From the IMG/VR virus record IMGVR_UViG_3300043446_000435, positions 1-64,000 of that record: a DNA stretch of 64,000 bases; one strand, written 5' to 3'. The position numbers and the translations under genes are program-made. The notes beneath the pieces were generated by a model. It saw only the letters and a list, made by a program, of their open reading frames with translations, ran no database searches and had not been told where the DNA came from. Position 1 is the first letter of the stretch. Each line of letters begins with the position of its first letter. Positions 39,210 through 47,718 of this stretch are shown here, piece after piece. This stretch comes from a virus.

Positions 39210-40595
39210 ATGGTTAAACAGATTTTTCTCGAACGTTCTGATGTAGGTAAGATGGAGCATGTTCTAGGTAAGTTCCTGGATCATGACTGCTACGACATCG
39301 TTCTTAATGAAGATACAGATGTCTATGAGCCACTGACTCCATTGCAGATTGCTATGGGTGAAACTCATAGTGAAAAGAACATCCTTTGCAAGTTTCGCAA
39401 GAATGTGTTCCCTAAAGAAATGACAGACGCAGCCTATGTCGCGCTTCGTTCTGGCGCTCTTATGTCGGACAATCGCGGGCTTGCTGCTGGTATTGAACGC
39501 GACACAGAGTTCCAGAAACTACCAGACGGTCAAGGTTCTCGTCGTTGGGTTACACAGCGCGAAAAGGCTATCTTGCAGTATATCATGGACGGTAGTCCTA
39601 AGTCGATTACTGGTGAAGATAGACTTCTTGAGATCTACGAAACTACGCCAAACAAACCATTGCAAGGTCGTGGCTCTGGAGCCAACAAAGCTGTAGCTGA
39701 AATTGGTGCTGGTGCTATCTGGATCGTTCACAAGACTACAGAGTTCAACTTCGACGATTGGTTCTTTAGCATTAAAGATCTTGACGCTGACGGACGTAGA
39801 GATAAAGCGCAGTATGTTCTTGACGAGTTGATTTCTGCTTCTACATATGCTAACGGTGTTCGTTCTGGTGTCGGTGGATTCATGGATCGTTATCCACGTA
39901 TCCCATTCTGTCGTGAAACTGGCTGGAGTGCGAATCATAAGCATCTATACGAAGATGCTCTTCCATTGTTCCAAGCTGCTGCTAATGTGTTCAAGAACGA
40001 GCTTCCTACACGATACATTGGTCAGATGGAAGCTATGGAAAAGCTAGGATCAGATTGGCAAATTGGTAATACGCCTTACACAACTTTGACGATCAATCGC
40101 GACTTCCGCACAGCAGCGCATCGTGACGTTGGTGATCTATGTGAGTCATGGGAGTCGCACGAAAACCCACGTGGCTTTTCGAATCTGCTTGTGTTAGATA
40201 ATGGTAAAGAATATGATGGTTTCTATCTGTGTTTCCCCGAGTTTCGCGTAGCAGCTAACATTCGTGCTGGTGATATGATTCTCATGAACGCTCATAGAAT
40301 CCACAGCAACTCACCTTCGTTCAATTACGAAGAAGGGTTCGAGCGTATGTCAGTCGTGATGTATTTCCGTGAGTCTATGCTTGAGTGTGGCTCTAAGAAA
40401 TATGAAGAAACTCGTAAGAACTTTGTCTATATGCGCCGTGACGATAAAACTCATCCTCTGTGGCATAGTGGATGGAACGGCGTATCGCCTGGAATGTGGG
40501 ATACTGAAGAGTGGGCGAACTATCTTGGTCACAACGGATTCCACGAAGAAGCAAATGAGTTGCTACATAAGTTAGGGCTTGAGCCAACACACTAA
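39210..40595 (+). CDS. TET/JBP-like 2-oxoglutarate Fe(II) dioxygenase
   Basis: 461 aa. The C-terminal half carries TTLTINRDFRTAAHRDVGD with H-x-D (about residues 303-305), then GDMILMNAHRIHSNSP with the distal His (about 364) and a following Arg in FERMSVVMYF. This matches the TET/JBP fold, which hydroxylates 5-methylpyrimidines in DNA. The N-terminal half (about 1-190) is less familiar. The gene at 42505 looks like the glycosyltransferase that partners phage TETs. The identity of the base is unknown. Confidence 0.7.
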   Translation: MVKQIFLERSDVGKMEHVLGKFLDHDCYDIVLNEDTDVYEPLTPLQIAMGETHSEKNILCKFRKNVFPKEMTDAAYVALRSGALMSDNRGLAAGIERDTEFQKLPDGQGSRRWVTQREKAILQYIMDGSPKSITGEDRLLEIYETTPNKPLQGRGSGANKAVAEIGAGAIWIVHKTTEFNFDDWFFSIKDLDADGRRDKAQYVLDELISASTYANGVRSGVGGFMDRYPRIPFCRETGWSANHKHLYEDALPLFQAAANVFKNELPTRYIGQMEAMEKLGSDWQIGNTPYTTLTINRDFRTAAHRDVGDLCESWESHENPRGFSNLLVLDNGKEYDGFYLCFPEFRVAANIRAGDMILMNAHRIHSNSPSFNYEEGFERMSVVMYFRESMLECGSKKYEETRKNFVYMRRDDKTHPLWHSGWNGVSPGMWDTEEWANYLGHNGFHEEANELLHKLGLEPTH

Positions 40596-40609
40596 CATAA
40601 GGATTCGTC

Positions 40610-42172
40610 ATGTATTGTGTGATTCCTGCGGCAGGACGCGGTGTTCGTTTCAACGAACTAGGTAAAAACTATCCTAAATGCGTCCTGCCGTATCAGGACA
40701 TTCCGATCATTGTTCACAACATTCGTCTTGCGCTCGAGAGCGGTGCTCGTGAAGTTGCTATCGTGGTTGGACATCAGGCTAACAAGATTCGCGAGATCGT
40801 TGGGATGTATTTTCCTGACGATCCGCGCATTCGTTTCGCAGACTACCAACAGGCTGCTGGAAAAGATGGTCCTGGTGTTTCGATCTATTGTGGTATACCT
40901 AACGATATCGGCGAAGAGCCAATTCTAGTTCTGCTTTCAGATATCGTTGTTCATAATGTCGTTTGCTTTGCTGACATGAGAACATCTTGGATAACAACAC
41001 AGAAAGTTCCTGATTGGGAACGCTGGTGTATGGTAGAAACGAAAGATGGAACTGTCGTAGAGTTTCATGATAAGCCTCGCGATATGCCTCCGACTAATCT
41101 TGCAGTTAGCGGAGTCTATTATTTCACAGATGCGTCTTGGTTTCGCAGCTGTATGATTGATGCGATTCACGGGACACGTCAAGGCGAAGTTCAAATCTCT
41201 TCTGCGATGTCGCGTTACATGAAAAAGAACTCGATCTATACGAAGTCAGTCAAGATTGTTGACTTTGGTACTTTGCAGGAGTATCTTGAGAATCGTGGTG
41301 TGAAGAACTCGCGTTCGTTCAATACGCTGTTTCCATCTCCAGACGGCTCGACGATTACCAAAACTTCTGTCGTGCAGCCTGAGAAAATTCATGCTGAAGC
41401 GAACTGGTACGACAATCTTCCGACTCCTATCAAAGTGATGACGCCACGTATCTTTGACAAAAAGCTGTATGGTGATCGTCCGACTTATACGATGGAACGT
41501 GTTGATAGCCCTACTCTGCGTGAGCTTTATCTGTATCTAGAATCTGATCCTATCTTCTGGGCTGAGATTTACACGAAGCTGTTCCAGCTGACGGATAAGT
41601 TCAAGTTCTACTTCAAGCCTGGAAAACCTCAGTTCTTTAATCAAGTCGTCAAGAAAACGTTCGACAGATACGATGCGATTCGTGATGGTATTCTAGAAGA
41701 TGAAGATTACGACTTCATTGATAAGTTTGCTCGTATGGTAAGAGCAAGCGAGTTTGAAGTTTTCCCCGATTCACTATATCATGGTGATCTTTGCTTCTCA
41801 AACATTTTCTATCATCCAGGAAGCAAGCAGATCAAGATGATTGATCCTCGTGGCGAAGCGTATGGTAACATTCTGTATGACTTGGCTAAGATTACTCACT
41901 CTGCCTACTATCCATACGATTATGTTGATGCCGAGCTGTATCTCACCAAAGATGGGCAAACTATCTACTTCGATGCTGGCAAAGAACAAGCCCGCCACGC
42001 ATATAAGACTCTTTTTGTAGATAAATATGGCGAAGAAACGTGGCGTCTAACTTTGTTCTTGACAGCTTCGCTTTTTTTGAGTATGATACCTTTACATGAT
42101 CACAATGAAAGGAATCAGGAGTTATATTATGCCCTCTATCGTAAGGCGCGCTCAGACGCCGGATTTGTTTGA
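40610..42172 (+). CDS. Nucleotidyltransferase fused to APH-type kinase
   Basis: 520 aa, two domains. Residues 1-230 are a sugar-1-phosphate type nucleotidyltransferase: VIPAAGRGVRF...YPKCVLP, and LLSDIVV as metal-binding acid. Residues 260-520 are a choline/aminoglycoside kinase fold: YHGDLCFSNIF (about 385-395, H-G-D-x4-N) and KMIDPRGE (D-x-x/DFG-like). LicC and LicA act in the same order for phosphocholine, so a phosphorylate-then-activate role for an alcohol or sugar is inferred. The promoter at 42059 lies within its end. Confidence 0.75.
   Translation: MYCVIPAAGRGVRFNELGKNYPKCVLPYQDIPIIVHNIRLALESGAREVAIVVGHQANKIREIVGMYFPDDPRIRFADYQQAAGKDGPGVSIYCGIPNDIGEEPILVLLSDIVVHNVVCFADMRTSWITTQKVPDWERWCMVETKDGTVVEFHDKPRDMPPTNLAVSGVYYFTDASWFRSCMIDAIHGTRQGEVQISSAMSRYMKKNSIYTKSVKIVDFGTLQEYLENRGVKNSRSFNTLFPSPDGSTITKTSVVQPEKIHAEANWYDNLPTPIKVMTPRIFDKKLYGDRPTYTMERVDSPTLRELYLYLESDPIFWAEIYTKLFQLTDKFKFYFKPGKPQFFNQVVKKTFDRYDAIRDGILEDEDYDFIDKFARMVRASEFEVFPDSLYHGDLCFSNIFYHPGSKQIKMIDPRGEAYGNILYDLAKITHSAYYPYDYVDAELYLTKDGQTIYFDAGKEQARHAYKTLFVDKYGEETWRLTLFLTASLFLSMIPLHDHNERNQELYYALYRKARSDAGFV
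42059..42087 (+). promoter_or_regulatory. Sigma70-like promoter for HAD and glycosyltransferase genes
   Basis: TTGACA 42059-42064, 17-bp spacer, TATGAT 42082-42087, inside the end of the nucleotidyltransferase-kinase gene. Confidence 0.75.
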
Positions 42173-42521
42173 AAACAGCCTCGTCGTCGACTTGGATCAC
42201 ACGCTCTGCGTTGGTGATCTAGGTATCGAAAGTTCTCTCATCCGCTACGCAACTGCAAAACCAATCCCAGAAACTATTCAGAAACTCCGCGAAGCTCACA
42301 AGAAAGGATGGTATATCACTATCCTTACTGCGCGTCATATGCGTTCTTGTAACAACGATGCAGAGTTTGCTTTCAACAAGCTCGGTCAGGTCACTGCTGA
42401 CTGGCTGGATCAACACAATGTTCCCTTCGATCAGCTAGTCTTTGGTAAGCCATATGGTATGTGGTATATCGACGATAAGGCAATGACCTTGGATATGTTC
42501 CTCAATGACTTCACCGCTTAA
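42129..42521 (+). CDS. HAD-family phosphatase
   Basis: 130 aa from ATG 42129 (AGGAG upstream). VVDLDHTLC (about residues 17-25) is HAD motif I, ITILTARHM (about 55-63) motif II and FGKPYGMWYIDDKAM (about 106-120) motifs III/IV. This small type occurs in polysaccharide gene clusters beside nucleotidyltransferases, dephosphorylating a sugar phosphate. It overlaps both neighbours. Confidence 0.8.
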   Translation: MPSIVRRAQTPDLFENSLVVDLDHTLCVGDLGIESSLIRYATAKPIPETIQKLREAHKKGWYITILTARHMRSCNNDAEFAFNKLGQVTADWLDQHNVPFDQLVFGKPYGMWYIDDKAMTLDMFLNDFTA

Positions 42522-43341
42522 GATTATCATCACTACGTTCATGCGCGAGCAGCAACAGAGGGCTATCCATCAGATCCCGAAGTCGTTGCACGATCGCGTG
42601 TATATGTTCACGCGAGAAGATCGCGTAGAGGAGCTCCGTAAGCATGTTCCAGACACGATCAATATCATCGGCAATCCTATGGACATTGATGGGATTGCTG
42701 ATATCCGTCAGCGTTGCATTGATCATCCGCTAGTAGGTAAAGGTAAGGTCTGGTTCATTGACGATCTAGTCACGTTTGGCTGGCGCAACGAACAGATGAA
42801 ACAGTTCAACGGAATGGAAGAAACCGAATGGTTGAAAATGTATCAGATGGTCGAGACGCTGCTCGACGACTATATGCAAGTGGGCTTTTCTGCTCGTGGT
42901 GGAAACAATCACGTCGAGGAAGATACGAAAGAAGTCGGGAGAGCCTACACGACTTACGGGCTTCGCACAGACTTGATGCTGAAAGAGGGAATTCGCTTCG
43001 ACGGTATGTATCAGCTAAATAAAGAAGTCAAGCTCTACGAAGATTACTGGATCACACTACGGATGCTGACCAGCGGTTTCAAGAACTGCATCATCTATAA
43101 GTATTTCTTCAACTACACCCACAACAACGCGGGCGGTAACTCTACGTTCCGAACACTAGAGCTTCAGGAACAAGCCGCCCTCGAACTCAAGAAACATTTC
43201 CCACAATTCGTAACAGTAGAAACCAAGGAAGGTGCTTGGGGTAAGATGGGTATGGAGAATCGTAAAGAAGTTCGTATCCAATGGTTGAAGGCGTATCAAA
43301 GTTCTCAGTTTACAAACAATCTCGAAGAGTTCTTCGGATAA
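42505..43341 (+). CDS. TET-associated glycosyltransferase-like protein
   Basis: 278 aa. VWFIDDLV (about residues 90-97) supplies a DD motif, GFSARGGNN a Gly loop, YEDYWITLRML a catalytic-acid region, and GGNSTFRTLE and VRIQWLKAYQSS (about 254-265) a C-terminal signature I associate with the TET-associated glycosyltransferase family. Those enzymes add sugar to hydroxymethyl groups made by phage TETs. The dioxygenase is three genes upstream. The assignment rests on pattern memory. Confidence 0.6.
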   Translation: MTSPLKIIITTFMREQQQRAIHQIPKSLHDRVYMFTREDRVEELRKHVPDTINIIGNPMDIDGIADIRQRCIDHPLVGKGKVWFIDDLVTFGWRNEQMKQFNGMEETEWLKMYQMVETLLDDYMQVGFSARGGNNHVEEDTKEVGRAYTTYGLRTDLMLKEGIRFDGMYQLNKEVKLYEDYWITLRMLTSGFKNCIIYKYFFNYTHNNAGGNSTFRTLELQEQAALELKKHFPQFVTVETKEGAWGKMGMENRKEVRIQWLKAYQSSQFTNNLEEFFG

Positions 43342-43354
43342 GAAGGGAAAGCAT

Positions 43355-43702
43355 ATGGACTATACTCAATATATCGTCAACATCGCAGTGGTTGCTTCTA
43401 GCTGGATGATAGGTATATTTCTTGCACGTTTCGTTCTGCGTCGTTTCTTTGGTGTAAATCCAGAAGGTCCAGAAATGATGGGTGGTGGCGTAACGACGGA
43501 TGACGTTCTTGCTATCGACAAAGCAGAAATGCCATACATTCCTGTTAAGATCACTAAAGAACATGGTATCTACTATGCTTGGTTCACGAACAATGACAAG
43601 TTTATCGGACAAGCAGAAAAGGTAGAAGAACTTGAAATGATGGCTTATCGTCATCTCATGAAGCTCGTGAATCTTCGTATGGAAATCAAGGTGGATGAGT
43701 AA
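43355..43702 (+). CDS. Membrane-anchored small protein
   Basis: 115 aa. One hydrophobic segment (about residues 8-27) then RRFFGVNPEGPEMMGGG and a soluble alpha/beta domain with YIPVKITKEHGIYYAWF. No family recognised. It overlaps the SDR gene by 8 bp. Confidence 0.6.
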   Translation: MDYTQYIVNIAVVASSWMIGIFLARFVLRRFFGVNPEGPEMMGGGVTTDDVLAIDKAEMPYIPVKITKEHGIYYAWFTNNDKFIGQAEKVEELEMMAYRHLMKLVNLRMEIKVDE

Positions 43703-44354
43703 AGTAGCAATTATCACAGGCGCAACTAGCTGGATGGCTCTTGCGACTCATTACAAGCTGACAGACATGGGCTGGACTACAGTTCTCTGTTCGCATCAAG
43801 ATATGGATGTTGATAATCCCGAAGCAGTTTATGAATACTTCGACAAGCAGATCAAGTTCTATGGTCAGATCCACGCGGTAGTCAACATCGCAGGTAAGTC
43901 TTTAGAAAAGATGTTTCATGAAACGACTCCAGAAGAATTCGACGATATCCTCGGCGCAAATTTTAGAGGCGTTATCAATACGACTCGCGCGATCCTTCCG
44001 CACTTCATGGAGAACTATGAAGGCAATATCGTAGGCATCGTTTCTAAAGGAGCATACTGTGGGTTCCCACGAAAAAGCGCATACTCAACCGCAAAAGCAG
44101 CAATCAATATCTTCATCAAAAGTATTGCGCAGGAATACGGCTCATACAACATTCGTGCCAACACTATCTTGCCAGGATACACTAAAAATAAACGTCACTC
44201 GAAACCCAACCCGTCTTTCAGTCATGCTTCCCCGCTAGGACGTATCACTTATCCAGAAGATGTAGGTAAAGCTGTTGGATTCTTGTTATCTGACGATGCA
44301 TCGCACATCACTGGTTCGTGCTTGGACATCTCAGGCGGAACTGCACTACACTAG
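43695..44354 (+). CDS. Short-chain dehydrogenase/reductase
   Basis: 219 aa. Rossmann NAD(P) enzyme with active-site YSTAK (about residues 133-137), a preceding Ser in VSKGAYCG and NIAGKSL as the NAG motif. The usual TGxxxGxG is altered to TGATSWMA, so cofactor binding may differ. A sugar-nucleotide or alcohol substrate is plausible given the cluster. Confidence 0.8.
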   Translation: MSKVAIITGATSWMALATHYKLTDMGWTTVLCSHQDMDVDNPEAVYEYFDKQIKFYGQIHAVVNIAGKSLEKMFHETTPEEFDDILGANFRGVINTTRAILPHFMENYEGNIVGIVSKGAYCGFPRKSAYSTAKAAINIFIKSIAQEYGSYNIRANTILPGYTKNKRHSKPNPSFSHASPLGRITYPEDVGKAVGFLLSDDASHITGSCLDISGGTALH

Positions 44355-44363
44355 GAGAAAGAA

Positions 44364-44948
44364 ATGAAAGAACGTTATATGAAGCTATGGGCTACGCCTG
44401 TCGCTATCTTCAAGCATCCAGACTACAAAGCCCTCAACGCAGAGCTGATGTCAGCCGAGCAGGTGAAGAAACTTCGTGGTATGAACTTCATGAGCAAGCG
44501 AGACGCATGGGATCTTGTTGATGAGATTCCTGCCATGAAAGAACTGCATCGCTGGAAGCTAGAGTGCGCAGCCAAGTATGCGTCGAAGTGTTTCAACGTA
44601 GAATATAAGCCAGACTACTTCTTTCACACGCATGGCTCGATCAATTTCCGTGGTAAGGATGAAGAAGCGCCACTTCATACACATCGCCTGACGACTATCG
44701 TGACGACATACTATGTGGACGTCTTTGACGACTGCGGCGACATTCGACTCATCGATCCGCGCAGCACACTAGGCTGGATCAGTTTGGACAAGAAGGGATA
44801 CAACCAGTATACCCACAGCCCATCGAACGGCGAGATGATCATGTTCCCAGGCTGGGTGACTCATGCCGTGCTACACAACAAGACGGACAGGGAACGAGTG
44901 GCGCTTACCGGCAACATTCGGCTCAAGCCCGAGTTCGAGGTATTCTAA
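44364..44948 (+). CDS. 2OG-Fe(II) oxygenase (phage type)
   Basis: 194 aa. LHTHRLTTIVTTYYVDVF with H-x-H near residue 95, GEMIMFPGWVTHAVLHN near 153-169 and a C-terminal RVALTGNI follow the phage 2OG-FeII_Oxy_5 fold (His...His, Arg for 2-oxoglutarate). It is the second dioxygenase of the region. Substrate unknown. Confidence 0.7.
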   Translation: MKERYMKLWATPVAIFKHPDYKALNAELMSAEQVKKLRGMNFMSKRDAWDLVDEIPAMKELHRWKLECAAKYASKCFNVEYKPDYFFHTHGSINFRGKDEEAPLHTHRLTTIVTTYYVDVFDDCGDIRLIDPRSTLGWISLDKKGYNQYTHSPSNGEMIMFPGWVTHAVLHNKTDRERVALTGNIRLKPEFEVF

Positions 44949-44956
44949 GGGGGCCC

Positions 44957-44985
44957 TTGACAATCGCTCGAGAACCAGCTATGAT
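44957..44985 (+). promoter_or_regulatory. Sigma70-like promoter for gene 45011
   Basis: GGGCCC-TTGACA (44957-44962), 17-bp spacer, TATGAT (44980-44985). Confidence 0.8.
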
Positions 44986-45010
44986 TAAGAGTTAGCTCGG
45001 AGATTGTCAA

Positions 45011-45295
45011 ATGTCTAAAGTAAACGCTCTACTCACGAAGTATAATCGCCCCAAAGACAAGAAGAAGTTCCGTAAAGTCAAGTTTAGTCCAAATAAAAAA
45101 TGGGTCGAGTATAGTTTAGATTTGATCGAAGCTAAGTCAATGTTGCAAGCAGTTGATTTTGTTACACGTTTCGATTTGTTGAAAGTTGTAAACAAAATCG
45201 AAAGTAAGATATACTTCCACGAAAATCATGCTGATTTTGACTTACGAACCGCTACAAACGATTTACGTTTAGCACGAAAGCTGTTACGCCTGTAA
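45011..45295 (+). CDS. Small basic hypothetical protein
   Basis: 94 aa, Lys/Leu-rich and helical (KKKFRKVKFSPNKKW near the start). It has its own promoter in front and a terminator behind, so it is a monocistronic early gene. The stop is followed by an ATTGATACAAAAA segment also seen after the gene at 19288. Confidence 0.6.
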   Translation: MSKVNALLTKYNRPKDKKKFRKVKFSPNKKWVEYSLDLIEAKSMLQAVDFVTRFDLLKVVNKIESKIYFHENHADFDLRTATNDLRLARKLLRL

Positions 45296-45318
45296 CAGAA
45301 ATTGATACAAAAATTATT

Positions 45319-45385
45319 CTCCAGTAATTTCAGTCACTTAGCTGTCCCGTATCGCTAAGTTATTGGATTTGCTGGAGTTTTTTTT
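45319..45385 (+). terminator. Two-hairpin structured terminator or small RNA end
   Basis: CTCCAGTAA (45319-45327) pairs with TTGCTGGAG (45369-45377), enclosing ACTTAGC/GCTAAGT, and eight T follow (45378-45385). This is a nested terminator that could be the 3' end of a small RNA. Confidence 0.7.
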
Positions 45386-45398
45386 GGAGATTTAGCCC

Positions 45399-45427
45399 TT
45401 GACAACTAGCTCAAAACGAGCTAGAAT
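45399..45427 (+). promoter_or_regulatory. Sigma70-like promoter with inverted repeat in spacer
   Basis: TTGACA 45399-45404, 17-bp spacer, TAGAAT 45422-45427. CTAGCTC-AAAAC-GAGCTAG is a perfect 7-bp inverted repeat spanning the spacer and -10. Confidence 0.8.
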
Positions 45428-45455
45428 TAGTATATAAGTTGGAAAGGAAGCTCAA

Positions 45456-45671
45456 ATGTCGTTCGTTATTAATCCCAATGCAAAGTCTGAAACTCGCAAT
45501 GCGCTCCAGTCCCTCGTCGATAGCTATATCGCTCAGGGGAACTCTGTAGTCGTCTGCCCCACCTACGCGAGCAAGAAACCCAAGACGTTTCGCTCGTCCT
45601 ACGGAGCTTGGGGACGTGGAGCGAAAGCTGTCACGCTCCGTAACTCTGGAGTCGCCAAGGGACGCGGATAA
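45456..45671 (+). CDS. Small hypothetical protein
   Basis: 71 aa, basic, with SVVVCPTYASKKPKTFRSS and a Gly/Arg-rich end. AAGGAAGCTCAAATG supplies start context. Own promoter. No family. Confidence 0.55.
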   Translation: MSFVINPNAKSETRNALQSLVDSYIAQGNSVVVCPTYASKKPKTFRSSYGAWGRGAKAVTLRNSGVAKGRG

Positions 45672-45677
45672 GCGCCC

Positions 45678-45706
45678 TTGACAATCACGATAGCACCAGC
45701 TATCAT
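45678..45706 (+). promoter_or_regulatory. Sigma70-like promoter sharing an operator-like element with 19618
   Basis: TTGACA 45678-45683, 17-bp spacer, TATCAT 45701-45706. The inverted repeat GATAGC-ACCA-GCTATC is identical to that of the promoter at 19618. Confidence 0.8.
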
Positions 45707-45730
45707 AGCTATATGATGAAAGGAAACAAA

Positions 45731-45925
45731 ATGACTGAACGTGAAGAGCTTATTGCTGCGGTTGAGCTTTACGAAATCCTCCTCGGGAACTATGAGCTCC
45801 AGCCCGACAACCACTCCTCGAAAGCGCTCAAGGAATTCCTCCGCGAGTGGCCCAATATCGCGAACTACGATTCCAAGGGTAACTTTATTGGAAACGTTCG
45901 TAACGAAAATGGCTGGACGCCATAA
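45731..45925 (+). CDS. Small acidic hypothetical protein
   Basis: 64 aa from ATG 45731 with AAAGGA upstream. Helical N-half (MTEREELIAAVELYEILL) and a short C-half. No family recognised. Confidence 0.55.
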   Translation: MTEREELIAAVELYEILLGNYELQPDNHSSKALKEFLREWPNIANYDSKGNFIGNVRNENGWTP

Positions 45926-45939
45926 TGAAAGGAAAGGCA

Positions 45940-46038
45940 ATGACCAAAGACAACAAGATTGAATTCGCTCTGTTCGTTATCAATTGGCTGGCAGGATTTG
46001 GAATGGGTTTGACTGTTGCTCAGATGTTGGCAAAGTAA
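45940..46038 (+). CDS. Tiny membrane protein
   Basis: 32 aa: MTKDNKIEF then one membrane segment (about residues 9-30). AAAGGAAAGG lies upstream. A second tiny single-pass protein of the same design as that at 19523. Followed at once by a promoter. Confidence 0.55.
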   Translation: MTKDNKIEFALFVINWLAGFGMGLTVAQMLAK

Positions 46039-46041
46039 CCC

Positions 46042-46070
46042 TTGACAACTGTGCGCCAACCCGCTAGAAT
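46042..46070 (+). promoter_or_regulatory. Sigma70-like promoter for the 46095-48783 unit
   Basis: CCC-TTGACA (46042-46047), 17-bp spacer, TAGAAT (46065-46070). Confidence 0.8.
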
Positions 46071-46094
46071 GAATATATGATGAAAGGATGTGAA

Positions 46095-46316
46095 ATGATT
46101 ACTGAAGCTCAAGTTCTCCGCCTCGCTGCTACGAATACGTTCCGTCCGTTCGACGATTTCGACTGGAATCAGTGGGCTGGATGTATGACTGACAATCCGA
46201 TGATCTGCGAAACTGATAAGTTCGTTATGATTATCGACGGTTCAACTCTTTCCTACGTCACGTATCCTTTCGGAGATCCAGAAGAAGTTGTGTTCCATCT
46301 TTGCGAACAGGAATAA
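46095..46316 (+). CDS. Small acidic hypothetical protein
   Basis: 73 aa from ATG 46095; AAAGGATGTGAA gives the ribosome site. Trp/Asp/Phe-rich (FDDFDWNQWAG). First gene of a long overlapping series of small genes. No family recognised. Confidence 0.55.
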   Translation: MITEAQVLRLAATNTFRPFDDFDWNQWAGCMTDNPMICETDKFVMIIDGSTLSYVTYPFGDPEEVVFHLCEQE

Positions 46317-46321
46317 TGATT

Positions 46322-46846
46322 ATGAGCAAGAATCAATCCATGCTTAACGAAATCATCGTTAAGTATTTCCCGAAGTATAAAGGCTCAGACGCGAACGATC
46401 TCAACATCGAACGATTGATTGAGAAATGTATCGCCAAAGAATCTGGACTGACTTGGGTTGGTGATGACGGTCTTCCGTGGGATTTTGACGAAGATCAGTC
46501 TGATGCTAAGACAGGCACTTGTCGCGTCTATCTGACCAAGAAAGGGTATGACGCATGCTGCGGTGAAATATCTAGCGTCGATTCTAAGATGGGTGACTTG
46601 CGTGTCGTTATCTACAACGACTATAAGAACTCATGCGATTATTTCCTAATCCCAAACAAAGCAATCAAATCTATCGCTTCTCAGAATTACGGTAAAAACA
46701 TTAAGAAGATGCGTATTCTGTTTTCATATTCTACGAGAAACGACACATACAGTAACGGACTCGAAGTCTTTCGTAAAGATACGTTCAAAGAAATCTGTGA
46801 TAATCGTATCAAGGCGCGCCGTCAGGCTCGTCTTTGGCACAAGTGA
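46322..46846 (+). CDS. Hypothetical protein
   Basis: 174 aa from ATG 46322 (ATG 46316 in a TAATG overlap is also possible). Mixed alpha/beta with SGLTWVGDDGLPWDFDED and a basic C-terminus (RIKARRQARLWHK). No motif I can name. Confidence 0.55.
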   Translation: MSKNQSMLNEIIVKYFPKYKGSDANDLNIERLIEKCIAKESGLTWVGDDGLPWDFDEDQSDAKTGTCRVYLTKKGYDACCGEISSVDSKMGDLRVVIYNDYKNSCDYFLIPNKAIKSIASQNYGKNIKKMRILFSYSTRNDTYSNGLEVFRKDTFKEICDNRIKARRQARLWHK

Positions 46847-46857
46847 AAGGAAATGAA

Positions 46858-47055
46858 ATGTCTATCACTGAACTCGAAGATATCGCTACTCGTATCGCTC
46901 AACTCGTAACCGACGCAGTTGAACTTGGTAAGCCGCGTCATCTGATTCTCGCAGAGTTCGAGGATTTCAGTAACGAGTTGCTCGACGAGCGCGATAATAT
47001 CGTTGCCCAAATGGAAAGAGAGTTATTCGATGACAGATACGTTTCTTCACGCTGA
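46858..47055 (+). CDS. Small helical hypothetical protein
   Basis: 65 aa from ATG 46858 with AAAGGA upstream. Acidic and helical throughout. It overlaps the next gene by 26 bp. Confidence 0.55.
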   Translation: MSITELEDIATRIAQLVTDAVELGKPRHLILAEFEDFSNELLDERDNIVAQMERELFDDRYVSSR

Positions 47056-47233
47056 TCCCGAACTACAAAGATTGCAGCTCGTTCAGGAATTGTATAGACG
47101 CCTGCACGATGTTCGTCGCGCGAGCGCTGTTCAGATTCCTGTCGAAGATGAATTTGAACTTGGTATCAACTGTCGTCTAGCCAACGAAGCTGAGTGGCTG
47201 GAAGATCTGCTGGATAAGATTGAGAGGAGCTGA
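47030..47233 (+). CDS. Small helical hypothetical protein
   Basis: 67 aa from ATG 47030. Acidic, with LQRLQLVQELYRRLHD as a likely coiled coil. No family recognised. Confidence 0.55.
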   Translation: MTDTFLHADPELQRLQLVQELYRRLHDVRRASAVQIPVEDEFELGINCRLANEAEWLEDLLDKIERS

Positions 47234-47235
47234 CT

Positions 47236-47718
47236 ATGCCTAACTGGTGTTCTAACTCGTTTACCGTATCGCATGAAGATCCTGCGATGATTACCAAGTT
47301 CATCGAGTGCGTTCGTGCTGGTAATCTGTTCGAGACGTTCGTTCCGCTTTCATCTGGCGAGTGGGATTACAGTACCGCTGTCGATGAATGGAGCACGAAA
47401 TGGGATATCACCGAAGGTGATGCTCAGCTTGGATCGGAAGATGGTAAGTCATGCTATGGCTGGTTCGAGACTGCGTGGGGTCCTGGCATCCGCGCATACG
47501 AAAAGCTGAGCGAACTTGGTTTCGACGTTGATATCACTTATCTTGAGACTGGCATGTGCTTCGCTGGTCGTTTCACGTCTCCTGACGAAGACTATTGTGT
47601 CGAATACAACTTCGAAGACGAGAACTGGCGTGATGCTATCGAAGACGAAGAAGTCCTTGAGATGCTCGAAAGCGAATATGATTCTTGGAAAGAATGGCAA
47701 GAAGAGGAAGCTCAGTGA
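47236..47718 (+). CDS. DUF1281/YubB-like ferredoxin-fold protein
   Basis: 160 aa opening MPNWCSNSFTVS, the start typical of the DUF1281 (YubB) family with a ferredoxin-like alpha/beta fold. A WFETAWGPG segment near 83 also fits. The C-terminal 30 residues are strongly acidic. The family is common on plasmids and phages and has no known function. GAGGAG precedes the ATG. Confidence 0.65.
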   Translation: MPNWCSNSFTVSHEDPAMITKFIECVRAGNLFETFVPLSSGEWDYSTAVDEWSTKWDITEGDAQLGSEDGKSCYGWFETAWGPGIRAYEKLSELGFDVDITYLETGMCFAGRFTSPDEDYCVEYNFEDENWRDAIEDEEVLEMLESEYDSWKEWQEEEAQ

